A DNA stretch of 51,024 nt from Comamonadaceae bacterium (GTDB lineage: Bacteria; Pseudomonadota; Gammaproteobacteria; Burkholderiales; Burkholderiaceae_C), in the NCBI GenBank assembly GCA_027486495.1, contig JAIXOZ010000086.1, positions 1 through 51,024 on the forward strand, in the 5' to 3' direction. This document shows positions 1-7,578 of this stretch, one piece after another; within the stretch, counting starts at the first letter, position 1, and each line of letters begins with the position of its first letter. Position numbers and translations under genes: made by a program. The notes beneath the pieces are model-generated. The model was given only the letters and a program-made list of their open reading frames with translations, did not search any database and was not told where the DNA came from.

Positions 1-549
1 CATCTCGGCGCGCCGCAAGGCCTCATCCAGCCCCAAAGTGGTACGGGCATCGGTTCGGGCAATGATGAGAAAATCCGGATCTGTGCGCGACTCGACGGCC
101 ACCCGAATCTTCTCGACCATTTGCTGCGCTGGCACAACGCGCCGCCCCATCATGTGGCCACATTTTTTGGGGAACTCCTGGTCTTCCAATTGAATCGCGC
201 AAGCGCCTGCACGCTCGTACCCGCGCACGGTGTGCATGACATTGAGCAAGCCGCCATAGCCGGTGTCACCATCGCAAATCATGGGCGTGGAGGTGATGGC
301 AGTGAACTGCTGGACCCGGTTGACCATGTCGGTGTAAGTGGCCAGGCCCGCGTCCGGCAAGCCCAAGTAAGAGGCCACTGTGCCGTAACCTGTCATGTAC
401 AGCGCATCAAAACCCATGCGGTCGGCCATCTTGGCCGAGATCATCTCGAACACACCCGGTGCCACCACCAGGTCACCCTGACGCAACCGAGCGGCCAATT
501 GACTGCGCCGTGATGCATGGCTGACTTGGGACAGGCCGTTGTGCATCAT
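1..549 (-). CDS. Isocitrate lyase/PEP mutase-family C-C lyase (partial, C-terminus outside window)
   Basis: The 183 visible codons are the N-terminal part of a TIM-barrel enzyme of the isocitrate lyase/phosphoenolpyruvate mutase superfamily. Visible marks are the CDGDTGYGG loop near residues 92-100, whose aspartates bind Mg2+ in the family, and QLEDQEFPKKCGH near 120-132, which holds the lyase catalytic cysteine (C130). KKCGH points to a lyase (2-methylisocitrate or dimethylmalate lyase type) rather than a phosphonate mutase. The start is ATG at 549, or the adjacent ATG at 546. It overlaps the stop of the flavin monooxygenase upstream by an ATGA, so the two are probably translationally coupled and act in one pathway. 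The substrate cannot be assigned; oxaloacetate decarboxylase-like activity also occurs in this family. Confidence 0.85.
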   Translation of the reverse strand, partial: MMHNGLSQVSHASRRSQLAARLRQGDLVVAPGVFEMISAKMADRMGFDALYMTGYGTVASYLGLPDAGLATYTDMVNRVQQFTAITSTPMICDGDTGYGGLLNVMHTVRGYERAGACAIQLEDQEFPKKCGHMMGRRVVPAQQMVEKIRVAVESRTDPDFLIIARTDARTTLGLDEALRRAEM

Positions 550-1739
550 GTGATGGACTCCGCGCGCTCCAGCGCTTCGATCATGGAGGACTTTCTAAGG
601 TAGTCCAATGCCCTGGCAGGGTTTTCGCAGGTGGCCCTCAACTCGTCTTGCACACGCTGGCGCACCACGGGGTCGCGCTCTTCAATTTCACGCTTGTTGC
701 GTGCCGTGCTGGCGTTGATGTAGTCAATGGCAATGGTGCGGCGCTGGCGTTCATAGCGCGACATCACATCCAAGTCCGCCCCCTGTTGAATGACTTGGAT
801 CAATTTCTGGGTCAAGTTCATCGCGTCGTGCACACCACCATTCATGCCCATCCCCCCCAGGGGGTTGTTGATGTGAGCGGCATCTCCGGCCAAAAAGATG
901 CGGCCCTGAATGAAGGTCTTGGCCACCCGTTGGTGAACTTTGTAGAGGGTGCGGTGCAAAGTGTTGTAAGGCCGGGGCTGTGGCAGCAAGCTTTGCAAGC
1001 GGGCCTGCACCGCTTCGTCGGTCATGACCTCCTCGTCCGATTCTTGTGCCTTGGTCGGAAAAAGCACGCGCCAAAGTGCGGGCACACGCAATAAAACGCA
1101 CCATTCTTGCGGGTCAGAGCAGTAATTGACGTAAGACAAACGTGGCAAATGACTGGCGTAATCAAAGTCGGTGGAGATGACCAAAAAGCGCTCCGGATAG
1201 GTCAAACCTTCGAAATCGATGCCCAGGGTCCGTCGCGTTGCACTCCAGGCGCCGTCGGCCCCGATCATGTAATCGGCCTCGATGGGGTGGCTTTCCCCTT
1301 GGGTGCTGACCATGGCCGTGACCTTGTCACCAGTTTGCACCACCGATTCGAGGCGGGTTGAAAAAAGCAACTTGACGTGAGGCAAGCGCTCAAGCTCCAA
1401 CTTGATCAGGTCGGCCAGCTTCCATTGCTCGCATTGCAGCCGAAAAGGGTGGTCGGTGTGTCCTTTGAGCACATCCAGATCAAACTCTGCTATCACACCG
1501 TCCTTGCGGTCACGCTGCTGGGTGTAACGGGCCACCAAACCTTGGGCCACCAATTTTGAGGCGAGACCAAAACGCGCCAACATGTCCAGCGTGGGCGGGT
1601 GAAAGGTGGATGCCCGCAGGTCCCGATTGAGTTCGGCAGACGCCTCCAAGAGGGTGACTGACACGCCGGCCTGACCCAGCACCAAAGCACTGACTAAGCC
1701 AACAGGGCCTCCACCGGCAATCAAAACATGGGCACTCAT
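546..1739 (-). CDS. Class A FAD-dependent monooxygenase (PHBH fold)
   Basis: A 397-aa cytoplasmic flavoprotein hydroxylase of the p-hydroxybenzoate hydroxylase type, expected to use FAD, NAD(P)H and O2 on an aromatic or related ring. The Rossmann motif GGGPVG lies at residues 9-14, the DG motif (GADG) at about 160-163, and the GD motif FLAGDAAH at about 282-289, followed by the glycine-rich GGMGMNGG. All three class fingerprints are intact and the length is normal. ATG at 1739 is chosen because it opens directly on the FAD motif; the frame stays open upstream but has no family similarity there. It overlaps the downstream lyase by 4 nt and diverges from a GntR regulator, its probable controller. 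The exact substrate is unknown. Confidence 0.9.
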   Translation of the reverse strand: MSAHVLIAGGGPVGLVSALVLGQAGVSVTLLEASAELNRDLRASTFHPPTLDMLARFGLASKLVAQGLVARYTQQRDRKDGVIAEFDLDVLKGHTDHPFRLQCEQWKLADLIKLELERLPHVKLLFSTRLESVVQTGDKVTAMVSTQGESHPIEADYMIGADGAWSATRRTLGIDFEGLTYPERFLVISTDFDYASHLPRLSYVNYCSDPQEWCVLLRVPALWRVLFPTKAQESDEEVMTDEAVQARLQSLLPQPRPYNTLHRTLYKVHQRVAKTFIQGRIFLAGDAAHINNPLGGMGMNGGVHDAMNLTQKLIQVIQQGADLDVMSRYERQRRTIAIDYINASTARNKREIEERDPVVRQRVQDELRATCENPARALDYLRKSSMIEALERAESIT

Positions 1740-1772
1740 GCACTTCCTCAATGGACACAACAACGCATAAAC

Positions 1773-1778
1773 TGTACA
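1773..1778. promoter_or_regulatory. Candidate GntR/FCD half-operator TGTACA
   Basis: A TGTACA palindrome lies 34 bp upstream of the monooxygenase start, in the 209-bp divergent gap shared with the GntR gene. It shares the GTNNAC core with TGTATACA at 1910-1917. A pair of such sites fits control of both divergent promoters, but six bases is a weak motif alone. Confidence 0.3.
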
Positions 1779-1909
1779 CAAAGTGCACCGCAACAAGTGT
1801 CGAAAAGTCAAGTCATCAGGGATTTCACCTATAAAATGTCTTGAAAATAACGCTTTTCCAAAATAAATCAGCCCAAACAACAAACCACAACACCGTTGAC
1901 TCCAATTAA

Positions 1910-1917
1910 TGTATACA
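1910..1917. promoter_or_regulatory. Candidate GntR/FCD operator TGTATACA
   Basis: A perfect 8-bp palindrome lies 31 bp upstream of the GntR gene at 1949. VanR/FadR-type FCD regulators bind GT...AC palindromes such as TTGTATACAA, which this matches closely. A TTGACT hexamer at 1896-1901 could be the -35 of the regulator promoter, so occupancy would interfere with transcription (autoregulation). Confidence 0.45.
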
Positions 1918-1948
1918 AATTAACCTGCATCATCCGATTACAACCACC

Positions 1949-2623
1949 ATGACGCGCGCCAGCAGCCTCGCCTACAGCACCATCCGCGAACTGATCATCA
2001 GCGGCAGTTTTCAACCCGGAGAGCGCCTACTGGAGGAAGAGTTGGCGCACCGCGTTGGCGTTTCGCGCACCTCGATTCGTGACGCGTTCAGACGCCTCAG
2101 CGCCGAGGGACTTATTCGCACCGAGAACAACCGCGGCACCTTTGTGGCGCAATTGAGCAGTTCAGAGGTCGATGAGATTTTTCAACTTCGAGCCGTACTG
2201 GAAGGCCATGCAACCGCATTGGCGGCCATCCATGGCCAGCAACACCATTGGGATGCTCTGGCCGAGGTCGCCACCGCGATCGACCACCAACTGGCGCAAG
2301 CTGAACTGTCGGACGCGGATCGGTACACCCGCTTCCAGACCTGCAACACCCGCTTTCATGACATCCTTTTGCAAGCAAGCGGTTCACCACGACTGCAGTC
2401 CCTGGCGCGGTCCTTGATCGAGCTGCCTTTGGTGACCATGAAGCAACACATCTGGCCCGGGGAAGTGCGCATACGCCGATCCAATATGCAACATTGGGAA
2501 ATCATCGAATCCTTGCGTGTACGAGACCCTTTGTTGGGGCGGCTTCGGATGCAAACCCACATCATCAGCGCTCGGCCCTTGGCCATGCTCAGTCAAAGCT
2601 TAATGCCCATTCACATGCTCTGA
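1949..2623 (+). CDS. GntR-family regulator, FCD subfamily
   Basis: A 224-aa cytoplasmic transcription factor. Residues about 5-70 are the GntR winged helix (LEEELAHRVGVSRTSIRDAF is the recognition region), followed by the strand RTENNRGTFVAQL. Residues about 75-210 form an all-helical FCD ligand domain, with the metal-site pattern RFHDILLQASGS and a late histidine in MQTHIISA. Length is typical. ATG at 1949 has no strong Shine-Dalgarno, suggesting weak translation as usual for repressors. It diverges from the monooxygenase-lyase pair with GTNNAC palindromes between, so it most likely represses that pair until a carboxylate ligand binds. The ligand is not known. Confidence 0.9.
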   Translation: MTRASSLAYSTIRELIISGSFQPGERLLEEELAHRVGVSRTSIRDAFRRLSAEGLIRTENNRGTFVAQLSSSEVDEIFQLRAVLEGHATALAAIHGQQHHWDALAEVATAIDHQLAQAELSDADRYTRFQTCNTRFHDILLQASGSPRLQSLARSLIELPLVTMKQHIWPGEVRIRRSNMQHWEIIESLRVRDPLLGRLRMQTHIISARPLAMLSQSLMPIHML

Positions 2624-2654
2624 ATCCACGTTGCGCGCGAGCCTCACTTTTCGG

Positions 2655-2692
2655 GGGCTGGGCCTTTTCAAAAGCAGGACACGCCCCAGCCC
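2655..2692. terminator. Candidate bidirectional terminator hairpin
   Basis: GGGCTGGG (2655-2662) pairs with CCCAGCCC (2685-2692) in the 79-bp gap between two convergent GntR genes. No long T-run follows on the plus strand; a short A/T-rich run flanks the other side. Position favours a shared terminator, but the U-tracts are poor. Confidence 0.4.
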
Positions 2693-2702
2693 TTGGGCTT
2701 GT

Positions 2703-3365
2703 TCAGTTCACCACATCCTTGATGCGCGGCCAGGTGTTGCGGATGTGATCGCCCATGATGCGCGAGAGGGCCTGTCCATCGCGAACGGCCAAGGCCGTCA
2801 TCATCTGCTCATGCTCGGCCATGGCGTCGGTCCAGTTTTCCGCGGTGGAATTACCGCTGTAGCGCAGGCTGCGCATGCGTTTGCTCAACGTTGCGTGGGT
2901 CATGCTCAGGGTGTCGTTGTCGGCCAGCGCGATCAGGGCTTCGTGGATGCGCTGGTTGAGTGCGAAATACGCCAGCCGCTCTCGTGCTTCAAACAACACT
3001 CGCATCTCTTGGTGCATCTGCAAGATCGCGTCGATCCGGGCTGGGTCAGCCTGACAAGCCCGCTCACCGGCATGGGTCTCCAACAGGGCAATCACTTCCA
3101 GCATGTCGCGCGCATCTTTGGCCGAAAAGGCTTTCACGATGGCGCCGCGCAAGGGCAAAAGCTCCACAAGGCCTTCGGCCGTCAAGACCTTGATCGCCTC
3201 TCGCACCGGGGTGCGGGACACGCCCAACAACTGGGCCACCTCCATCTCCTGGATGCGCTCACCCGGGCGCAGGCGCAAGGACACGATCATGTCGCGCAAG
3301 CGGTGGGTCACTTCTTCGTGGAGCGAAGTGCGCTCAATCTGGCTGGAGGGGTCTTGAGAGGGCAT
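2703..3365 (-). CDS. GntR-family regulator, FCD subfamily
   Basis: A 220-aa FCD-type GntR protein. The winged helix spans residues about 12-75 (EMEVAQLLGVSRTPVREAIKVL, then LLPLRGAIVKAF) and the FCD domain about 85-215. It is paralogous in architecture to the regulator ending 80 bp away but clearly different in sequence. It diverges from the pdxA2-Bug operon, and the gap holds a perfect 16-bp palindrome, the obvious operator. Role inferred: repressor of the dehydrogenase-receptor pair, relieved by the transported acid or a breakdown product. Confidence 0.9.
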   Translation of the reverse strand: MPSQDPSSQIERTSLHEEVTHRLRDMIVSLRLRPGERIQEMEVAQLLGVSRTPVREAIKVLTAEGLVELLPLRGAIVKAFSAKDARDMLEVIALLETHAGERACQADPARIDAILQMHQEMRVLFEARERLAYFALNQRIHEALIALADNDTLSMTHATLSKRMRSLRYSGNSTAENWTDAMAEHEQMMTALAVRDGQALSRIMGDHIRNTWPRIKDVVN

Positions 3366-3424
3366 GGGGTGGAAGTATGGGGGAAAACCAGAGCTTGACC
3401 GGGTCAGATCGACTGCCTAGCATT

Positions 3425-3440
3425 ATCCGTAATTACGGAT
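3425..3440. promoter_or_regulatory. Perfect 16-bp palindrome, probable GntR operator
   Basis: ATCCGTAATTACGGAT is its own reverse complement. It lies 59 bp from the GntR start (3365) and 39 bp from the pdxA2 start (3480). The GT-N4-AC core fits FCD-type GntR operators. One site in this position can repress both divergent genes. Confidence 0.65.
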
Positions 3441-3479
3441 TACAACTGTCCGCCAGCGCACTTGACACAAAGCCTTCAC

Positions 3480-4448
3480 ATGACACTCCCGACACTGGCC
3501 CTTTTTACCGGCGACCCTGCAGGCATCGGCCCTGAACTGGTTGAAAAAATGCTGCAAAACCCCTCGTGGAAAACGCACGCCCGGGTGATCCTGATCGGCC
3601 AGAAAGGGTCGATCCAGGCCCCCTCCGAAGTGGTCTGGCACGATTGGTCTGGCGCCAACGCCCCTGTTTTTGAGCGCGGCGTGGCCAACGCCCACAACGG
3701 CCGCTACATGATCGATGCCCTGGCCGCCGGGGTGGACTTGGTGACGGCAGGCCAAGCCGATGCTTTTTGCTTTGCCCCGCTGAACAAGTCTGCCCTGCGC
3801 CAAGGTGGCATGACACAAGAAGACGAACTGCGCTGGTTTGCCGAACACATGCACTACAGCGGCGTGTGCGGCGAGCTCAATGTGCTGAAGAACCTCTGGA
3901 CAGCGCGGGTGACCTCGCATGTCCCCCTGAACGAAGTCTCCAGCTTGCTGAGCCCGGACAAAGTGGCCGATGCGATTCGCATGATCTCGCAGGCCTTGCA
4001 GGCCTCTGGCGTCGCCAGCCCGCGCATCGCTGTCTGCGGACTCAATCCGCACAACGGAGACAACGGCAACTACGGCGACGAGGAAGGCCGCATCATCACG
4101 CCGGGTGTACAGCAAGCTGCCATCATGGGCTTTGCAGCCGATGGCCCCTTCCCGGCCGACACCGCCTTTGTGCGCGCCATCCGCACGCCGGGCGGCTACG
4201 ACGGTGTGGTGACCATGTACCACGACCAAGGCCAGATCGCCATGAAGCTGATGGGTTTTGAGCAAGGCGTGACGGTGCATGGCGGCCTGCCCTGCCCCAT
4301 CACCACCCCGGCCCATGGCACGGCATACGACATCGCAGGCCAGGGCTTGGCCAATCCCCAAGCCATGACCAATGCATTCGAACTGGCCGCCCGCATGGCC
4401 AACGCTCACCGCTCATCACAACCACAACCTGAGGAGACATTGTCATGA
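3480..4448 (+). CDS. PdxA2-type 4-hydroxythreonine-4-phosphate dehydrogenase family protein
   Basis: A 322-aa NAD(P)-dependent, metal-dependent oxidative decarboxylase of the PdxA family. The three metal histidines are present: H147 (SHVPL), H191 (NPHNGD) and H248 (YHDQGQ). The C-terminal PCPITTPAHGTAYDIAG signature is intact. ATG at 3480 is chosen; an upstream in-frame TTG at 3462 adds six residues outside the conserved fold. The gene overlaps the Bug receptor by ATGA and sits in a regulated catabolic operon, so a PdxA2-like role (oxidation of a phosphorylated hydroxy acid such as threonate 4-phosphate) is likelier than vitamin B6 synthesis. No DUF1537 kinase is visible. A TphB-like cis-diol dehydrogenase, also of this family, is an alternative. 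Confidence 0.85.
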   Translation: MTLPTLALFTGDPAGIGPELVEKMLQNPSWKTHARVILIGQKGSIQAPSEVVWHDWSGANAPVFERGVANAHNGRYMIDALAAGVDLVTAGQADAFCFAPLNKSALRQGGMTQEDELRWFAEHMHYSGVCGELNVLKNLWTARVTSHVPLNEVSSLLSPDKVADAIRMISQALQASGVASPRIAVCGLNPHNGDNGNYGDEEGRIITPGVQQAAIMGFAADGPFPADTAFVRAIRTPGGYDGVVTMYHDQGQIAMKLMGFEQGVTVHGGLPCPITTPAHGTAYDIAGQGLANPQAMTNAFELAARMANAHRSSQPQPEETLS

Positions 4449-5404
4449 AATTGAAGAAAATCCTGCTCGCGGCCCTGCTGGTCACACCCTTGCTGGGCTT
4501 GGCGCAAAACTACCCCAACAAGCCTGTGCGCATCATGGTGGGGGCCAACGCTGGCGGTGGCACCGACATCATTGCCCGCATGTTGGCCGAAAAAATGGGC
4601 GAAGCCTTCAAAGGCTCGTTTGTGGTCGAGAACAAACCGGGGGCGTCCAACACCATTGCCGCCGACCTGACGGCCAAAGCACCGGCAGACGGCCATACCC
4701 TGCTGGTGGCCACCAATACCGGCCAGGCTATTGCCCCGCACCTGATCAAACTCAGCTTTGACCCGATCAAGGACCTGACGCCGGTGGGTCTGATCGTCAC
4801 GGTGCCCAATGTCCTGGTGGTGGGAGCCAATGTGCCCGCCAACAACGTGGCCGAGTTGGTGTCCTTGATGAAAGCCAAGCCCAACGAGTTCAAATACGCG
4901 TCGTCCGGCGTGGGCAGTACCCAGCACATCGCAGGCGAGGGCTTCAACTTGGCTGCTGGCGTGAAAAGCATCCATGTGCCTTACCGGGGCAGCAGCCAGG
5001 CGCACCTGGACATCATTGGGGGTAACGTGCAGATCATGTTCGACACCACCTCCTCGGCCATGGGCCAGATCAAGGCTGGCAAATTCAAGCCCCTGGCCCT
5101 GACCACTGCCACCCGCAGCAGCGAGTTGCCTCAAGTGCCGACTTTGGCCGAGGCCGGTGTCAGCGGCTTTGAGATGAGCACCTGGTACGGTATGTTCGTG
5201 ACCACCGGCACCCCGCCCGAAGTCACCCAGCGCCTGCAAACCGAGTTGGCCAAAATCCTGAAAATGCCCGACATCCAGACCAAACTCAAAGGTTTGGGCG
5301 GCGAGCCAGGCAGCATCACCCCCGAGCAATTTGCGCAAATGAACCGTCAGGAATTCACGCGCTTTGGCGATCTGATCAAGAAGGCCAACATCAAGCTGGA
5401 GTGA
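4445..5404 (+). CDS. Bug-family TTT periplasmic solute receptor
   Basis: A 319-aa periplasmic binding protein of the TctC/Bug family. Residues 1-20 (MKLKKILLAALLVTPLLGLA) are a Sec signal peptide ending in an LA-Q cleavage context. The mature start YPNKPVRIMVGANAGGGTD and the pattern VVENKPGASN...APADGHTLL are Bug hallmarks, where the first loop holds the carboxylate. It is translationally coupled to pdxA2 (ATGA), so it should bind the acid that PdxA2 helps degrade. No TctA/TctB lies beside it, so it must borrow membrane components encoded elsewhere or act as a sensor. Confidence 0.93.
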   Translation: MKLKKILLAALLVTPLLGLAQNYPNKPVRIMVGANAGGGTDIIARMLAEKMGEAFKGSFVVENKPGASNTIAADLTAKAPADGHTLLVATNTGQAIAPHLIKLSFDPIKDLTPVGLIVTVPNVLVVGANVPANNVAELVSLMKAKPNEFKYASSGVGSTQHIAGEGFNLAAGVKSIHVPYRGSSQAHLDIIGGNVQIMFDTTSSAMGQIKAGKFKPLALTTATRSSELPQVPTLAEAGVSGFEMSTWYGMFVTTGTPPEVTQRLQTELAKILKMPDIQTKLKGLGGEPGSITPEQFAQMNRQEFTRFGDLIKKANIKLE

Positions 5405-5788
5405 TGCAGACTCGGCCCCATAAAGTGGCCACCCCGGCATAGGCTGACGCGTCATCCCGACCCTGTCCTCGCCAAACGGTGAGGGCATCGGCGGGGACCA
5501 TGAGCAAGGGGTTTTGGTATTCGGTCGGCAAGTCTTTCGCACCTTTACTCAGTGCACATGGTTTCCGAGCGCGCTGCACACATCACCTTGCAGTGTTTAA
5601 GGGGCTTTGCCTGTCATGAGAAGCAGCGGCAAACGCGCCCGTATCAGCTTGTATTGCCCGTGGACACATTGGCGGCACCCAAATTGGGAACAACGGCCAG
5701 CAGATGCCGTTTTCTTGCAGACCTTCAAAAAGTAGCGGGCGGTGGTGTGTGGGGTTTAGGGCTGGGCCGAGTCGGTTATCGGCAAGGG
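5405..5788. other. 384-bp stretch without a supported gene
   Basis: This is the convergent gap between the Bug receptor and the aldehyde dehydrogenase. Short open frames occur on both strands but none has family similarity, a signal sequence or a convincing ribosome site. No strong U-tracted terminator was found. It may hold a dispersed intergenic repeat or a decayed gene, but nothing here proves either. Confidence 0.4.
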
Positions 5789-7252
5789 TCAATCGTTGCA
5801 AGGCATGAACACATGCTTGGTTTCCATAAAGTCGTTCAGGCCTTCCACGCCGTGTAAACGCCCGAAACCGCTTTGGCGGTAGCCCCCGGTCTCGATTTCG
5901 GCAAACAAGCGGTTGTGCGCATTCACCCAGACATTCCCAAATTTGACGCGACGGGTGATTTGACGGGCTGCCCGGTGGTCGGCGGTCCACACCGAAGCGG
6001 CCAAGCCGTAACGCGTCGCATTGGCGCGCAGCACCGCTTCATCGTCTGAAAAGAAGGTCTCCAAGGTGATCATCGGACCAAAAATTTCGTCCTGCACAAA
6101 ATGGCTGTTCAGGTCTTGTGTGGCCACAAGCGACGGCGTGATGAACGCGCCGCCGCGAGGCATGTCAGCAGGCACATGCCCCGCCAGCAACACGCGGCAG
6201 TCGGAGGCGGCCTCGCGCACTTCTTTCAGCAAGCGGGCTTGGTTGCGCTGGTCAATCAAGGGGCCCATGCCCGAGCTCGGCTGGTCACCTGGCCCCACTT
6301 TGACCTGGGCCAAAGCCTGTGTCAGTTGCGCTGAAAACTCAACGGCCACCGATTCGTGCACCAGCACCCGACTGATGGCGGTGCACATTTGCCCCGCCAT
6401 GACGCATGCACCGCCCACAATGCCGCGCACGGCAGCGGTCATGTCGGCGTCGGCCCGCACAATAGCGGGCGCTTTTCCGCCCAACTCCAGCGACAGGCGG
6501 GTCAGGTTTTTGGCGGTGGACAAGGCAATTTGCTTGCCCACATGGGTCGAGCCGGTGAAGCTGATGACATCCACCTCAGGGTGCGCGCACAGGTGTTGCG
6601 TGGCCACGATGTCTTGCTCAATGAAAGAATTGATCACGCCTGCGGGAATGCGCTCATCAACCACCAGGCAAGCCATGACCTGGGTGTGCACCAGCGCCGT
6701 CTGGTGCGCCGCCTTGATGACCACAGTGCAGCCCGCAGCCAGCGCAGGGGCCAAAGAGCGCACCAGCAAAGTCACAGGCGCGTTCCAAGGCACGATGATG
6801 GCGGCCACGCCTATGGCTTCGCGCTCGATGTGGGAGTAAACATCGGGCTCCATCTCAATGACGCGGCCAAACAGGTTGCGCGCCAGCCCAGCGTAGTAGC
6901 GCAGCTCAGAAATGCCGGCCATGACTTCGCCTTCGGCCTCGCGCTGCAACTTGCCGTTCAGCTGCACCAGTGTCTGGACGACTTGCGCTTTGTTGTGCTC
7001 TAGTCGATCAGCAAACAAGCGCAGCACATCGGCGCGCAGCTTGGGCTGTTGCGCCCAAGTGGTCGATTCAAAGGCATAGCGGGCGCAGGCAATGGCGGCG
7101 TCCACCTCTTGCACGCTGGCGGCCACGAACTGGGCCGCTTTTTCGCCGGTGGCTGGATTGAAGGAATCCCCAATACGGTGAGCGTCGCTGGGCTTAAGCC
7201 ATTGGCCCTCGATGTAGTTGTGCGCGATGCGGGTGTCTGGGGTCGTTTTCAT
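5789..7252 (-). CDS. NAD(P)+-dependent aldehyde dehydrogenase
   Basis: A 487-aa cytoplasmic ALDH-superfamily enzyme oxidising an aldehyde to its acid. All key residues are present: oxyanion-hole N157 (PWN), cofactor lysine K180 (VVIKAA), FTGSTHVGK near 232-240, general base E256 (LELGGK) and catalytic cysteine C290 (GQMCTA). Length matches the family. ATG at 7252 opens on the conserved NYIEGQW segment; the frame continues upstream without conserved sequence. It stands alone, divergent from the flavoprotein at 7579 across 326 bp, so both may respond to one regulator. The substrate is not determinable; neighbouring acid-oxidising genes suggest a semialdehyde. Confidence 0.93.
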   Translation of the reverse strand: MKTTPDTRIAHNYIEGQWLKPSDAHRIGDSFNPATGEKAAQFVAASVQEVDAAIACARYAFESTTWAQQPKLRADVLRLFADRLEHNKAQVVQTLVQLNGKLQREAEGEVMAGISELRYYAGLARNLFGRVIEMEPDVYSHIEREAIGVAAIIVPWNAPVTLLVRSLAPALAAGCTVVIKAAHQTALVHTQVMACLVVDERIPAGVINSFIEQDIVATQHLCAHPEVDVISFTGSTHVGKQIALSTAKNLTRLSLELGGKAPAIVRADADMTAAVRGIVGGACVMAGQMCTAISRVLVHESVAVEFSAQLTQALAQVKVGPGDQPSSGMGPLIDQRNQARLLKEVREAASDCRVLLAGHVPADMPRGGAFITPSLVATQDLNSHFVQDEIFGPMITLETFFSDDEAVLRANATRYGLAASVWTADHRAARQITRRVKFGNVWVNAHNRLFAEIETGGYRQSGFGRLHGVEGLNDFMETKHVFMPCND

Positions 7253-7578
7253 GGTGTTGACCGGTCGGGAACAGAACAAAACAGACCCAAGTCTGGGATG
7301 TCCCCGCCAATTGTTTAGCATGTTAAGTAAATCAGCCCCAAATGCTAGCCATTGTCTCGTGATCGGCCATTGGGTCAAACCCTGTGTACTTACCGTCGGC
7401 TTATAGATGAGGCACCCGTCACCACCTCATAGCGTCGCTTGTTTGGATCAGCCCCTTCTTGATAGCGGGCCTGGCGCCTGTCCGGGTTTCAGTTTTTGAC
7501 ACATACTTGGCTCTTGTTCAACTTGGACCAATGCCTTGGTCCAGGCCCCAGATTTTTCTTTCCAATCCAAGCGAAGCG
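7253..7578. promoter_or_regulatory. 326-bp divergent promoter region
   Basis: This region drives the aldehyde dehydrogenase leftward and the flavoprotein rightward. It contains TTAGCATGTTAA (7315-7326, palindromic except for one pair), a TTGACA hexamer at 7496-7501 without a convincing -10 at normal spacing, and a perfect hairpin at 7525-7542. No regulator gene is adjacent. Confidence 0.45.
7525..7542. promoter_or_regulatory. Perfect inverted repeat GGACCAA-N4-TTGGTCC
   Basis: Seven-base arms with a TGCC spacer lie 36 bp before the flavoprotein start at 7579. This could be a regulator operator or a leader-RNA hairpin. No regulator is encoded beside it. Confidence 0.4.

Noticed and set aside
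2631-3398. Plus-strand open frame across the second GntR gene
   Set aside because: The GntR winged helix and FCD domain on the minus strand are clear. The plus-strand product is low-complexity and lacks a ribosome site.
3480-5404. A terephthalate (tphB-tphC) locus
   Set aside because: PdxA-family and Bug genes fit tphB and tphC in type, but no terephthalate dioxygenase or reductase genes are present. Kept only as an alternative.
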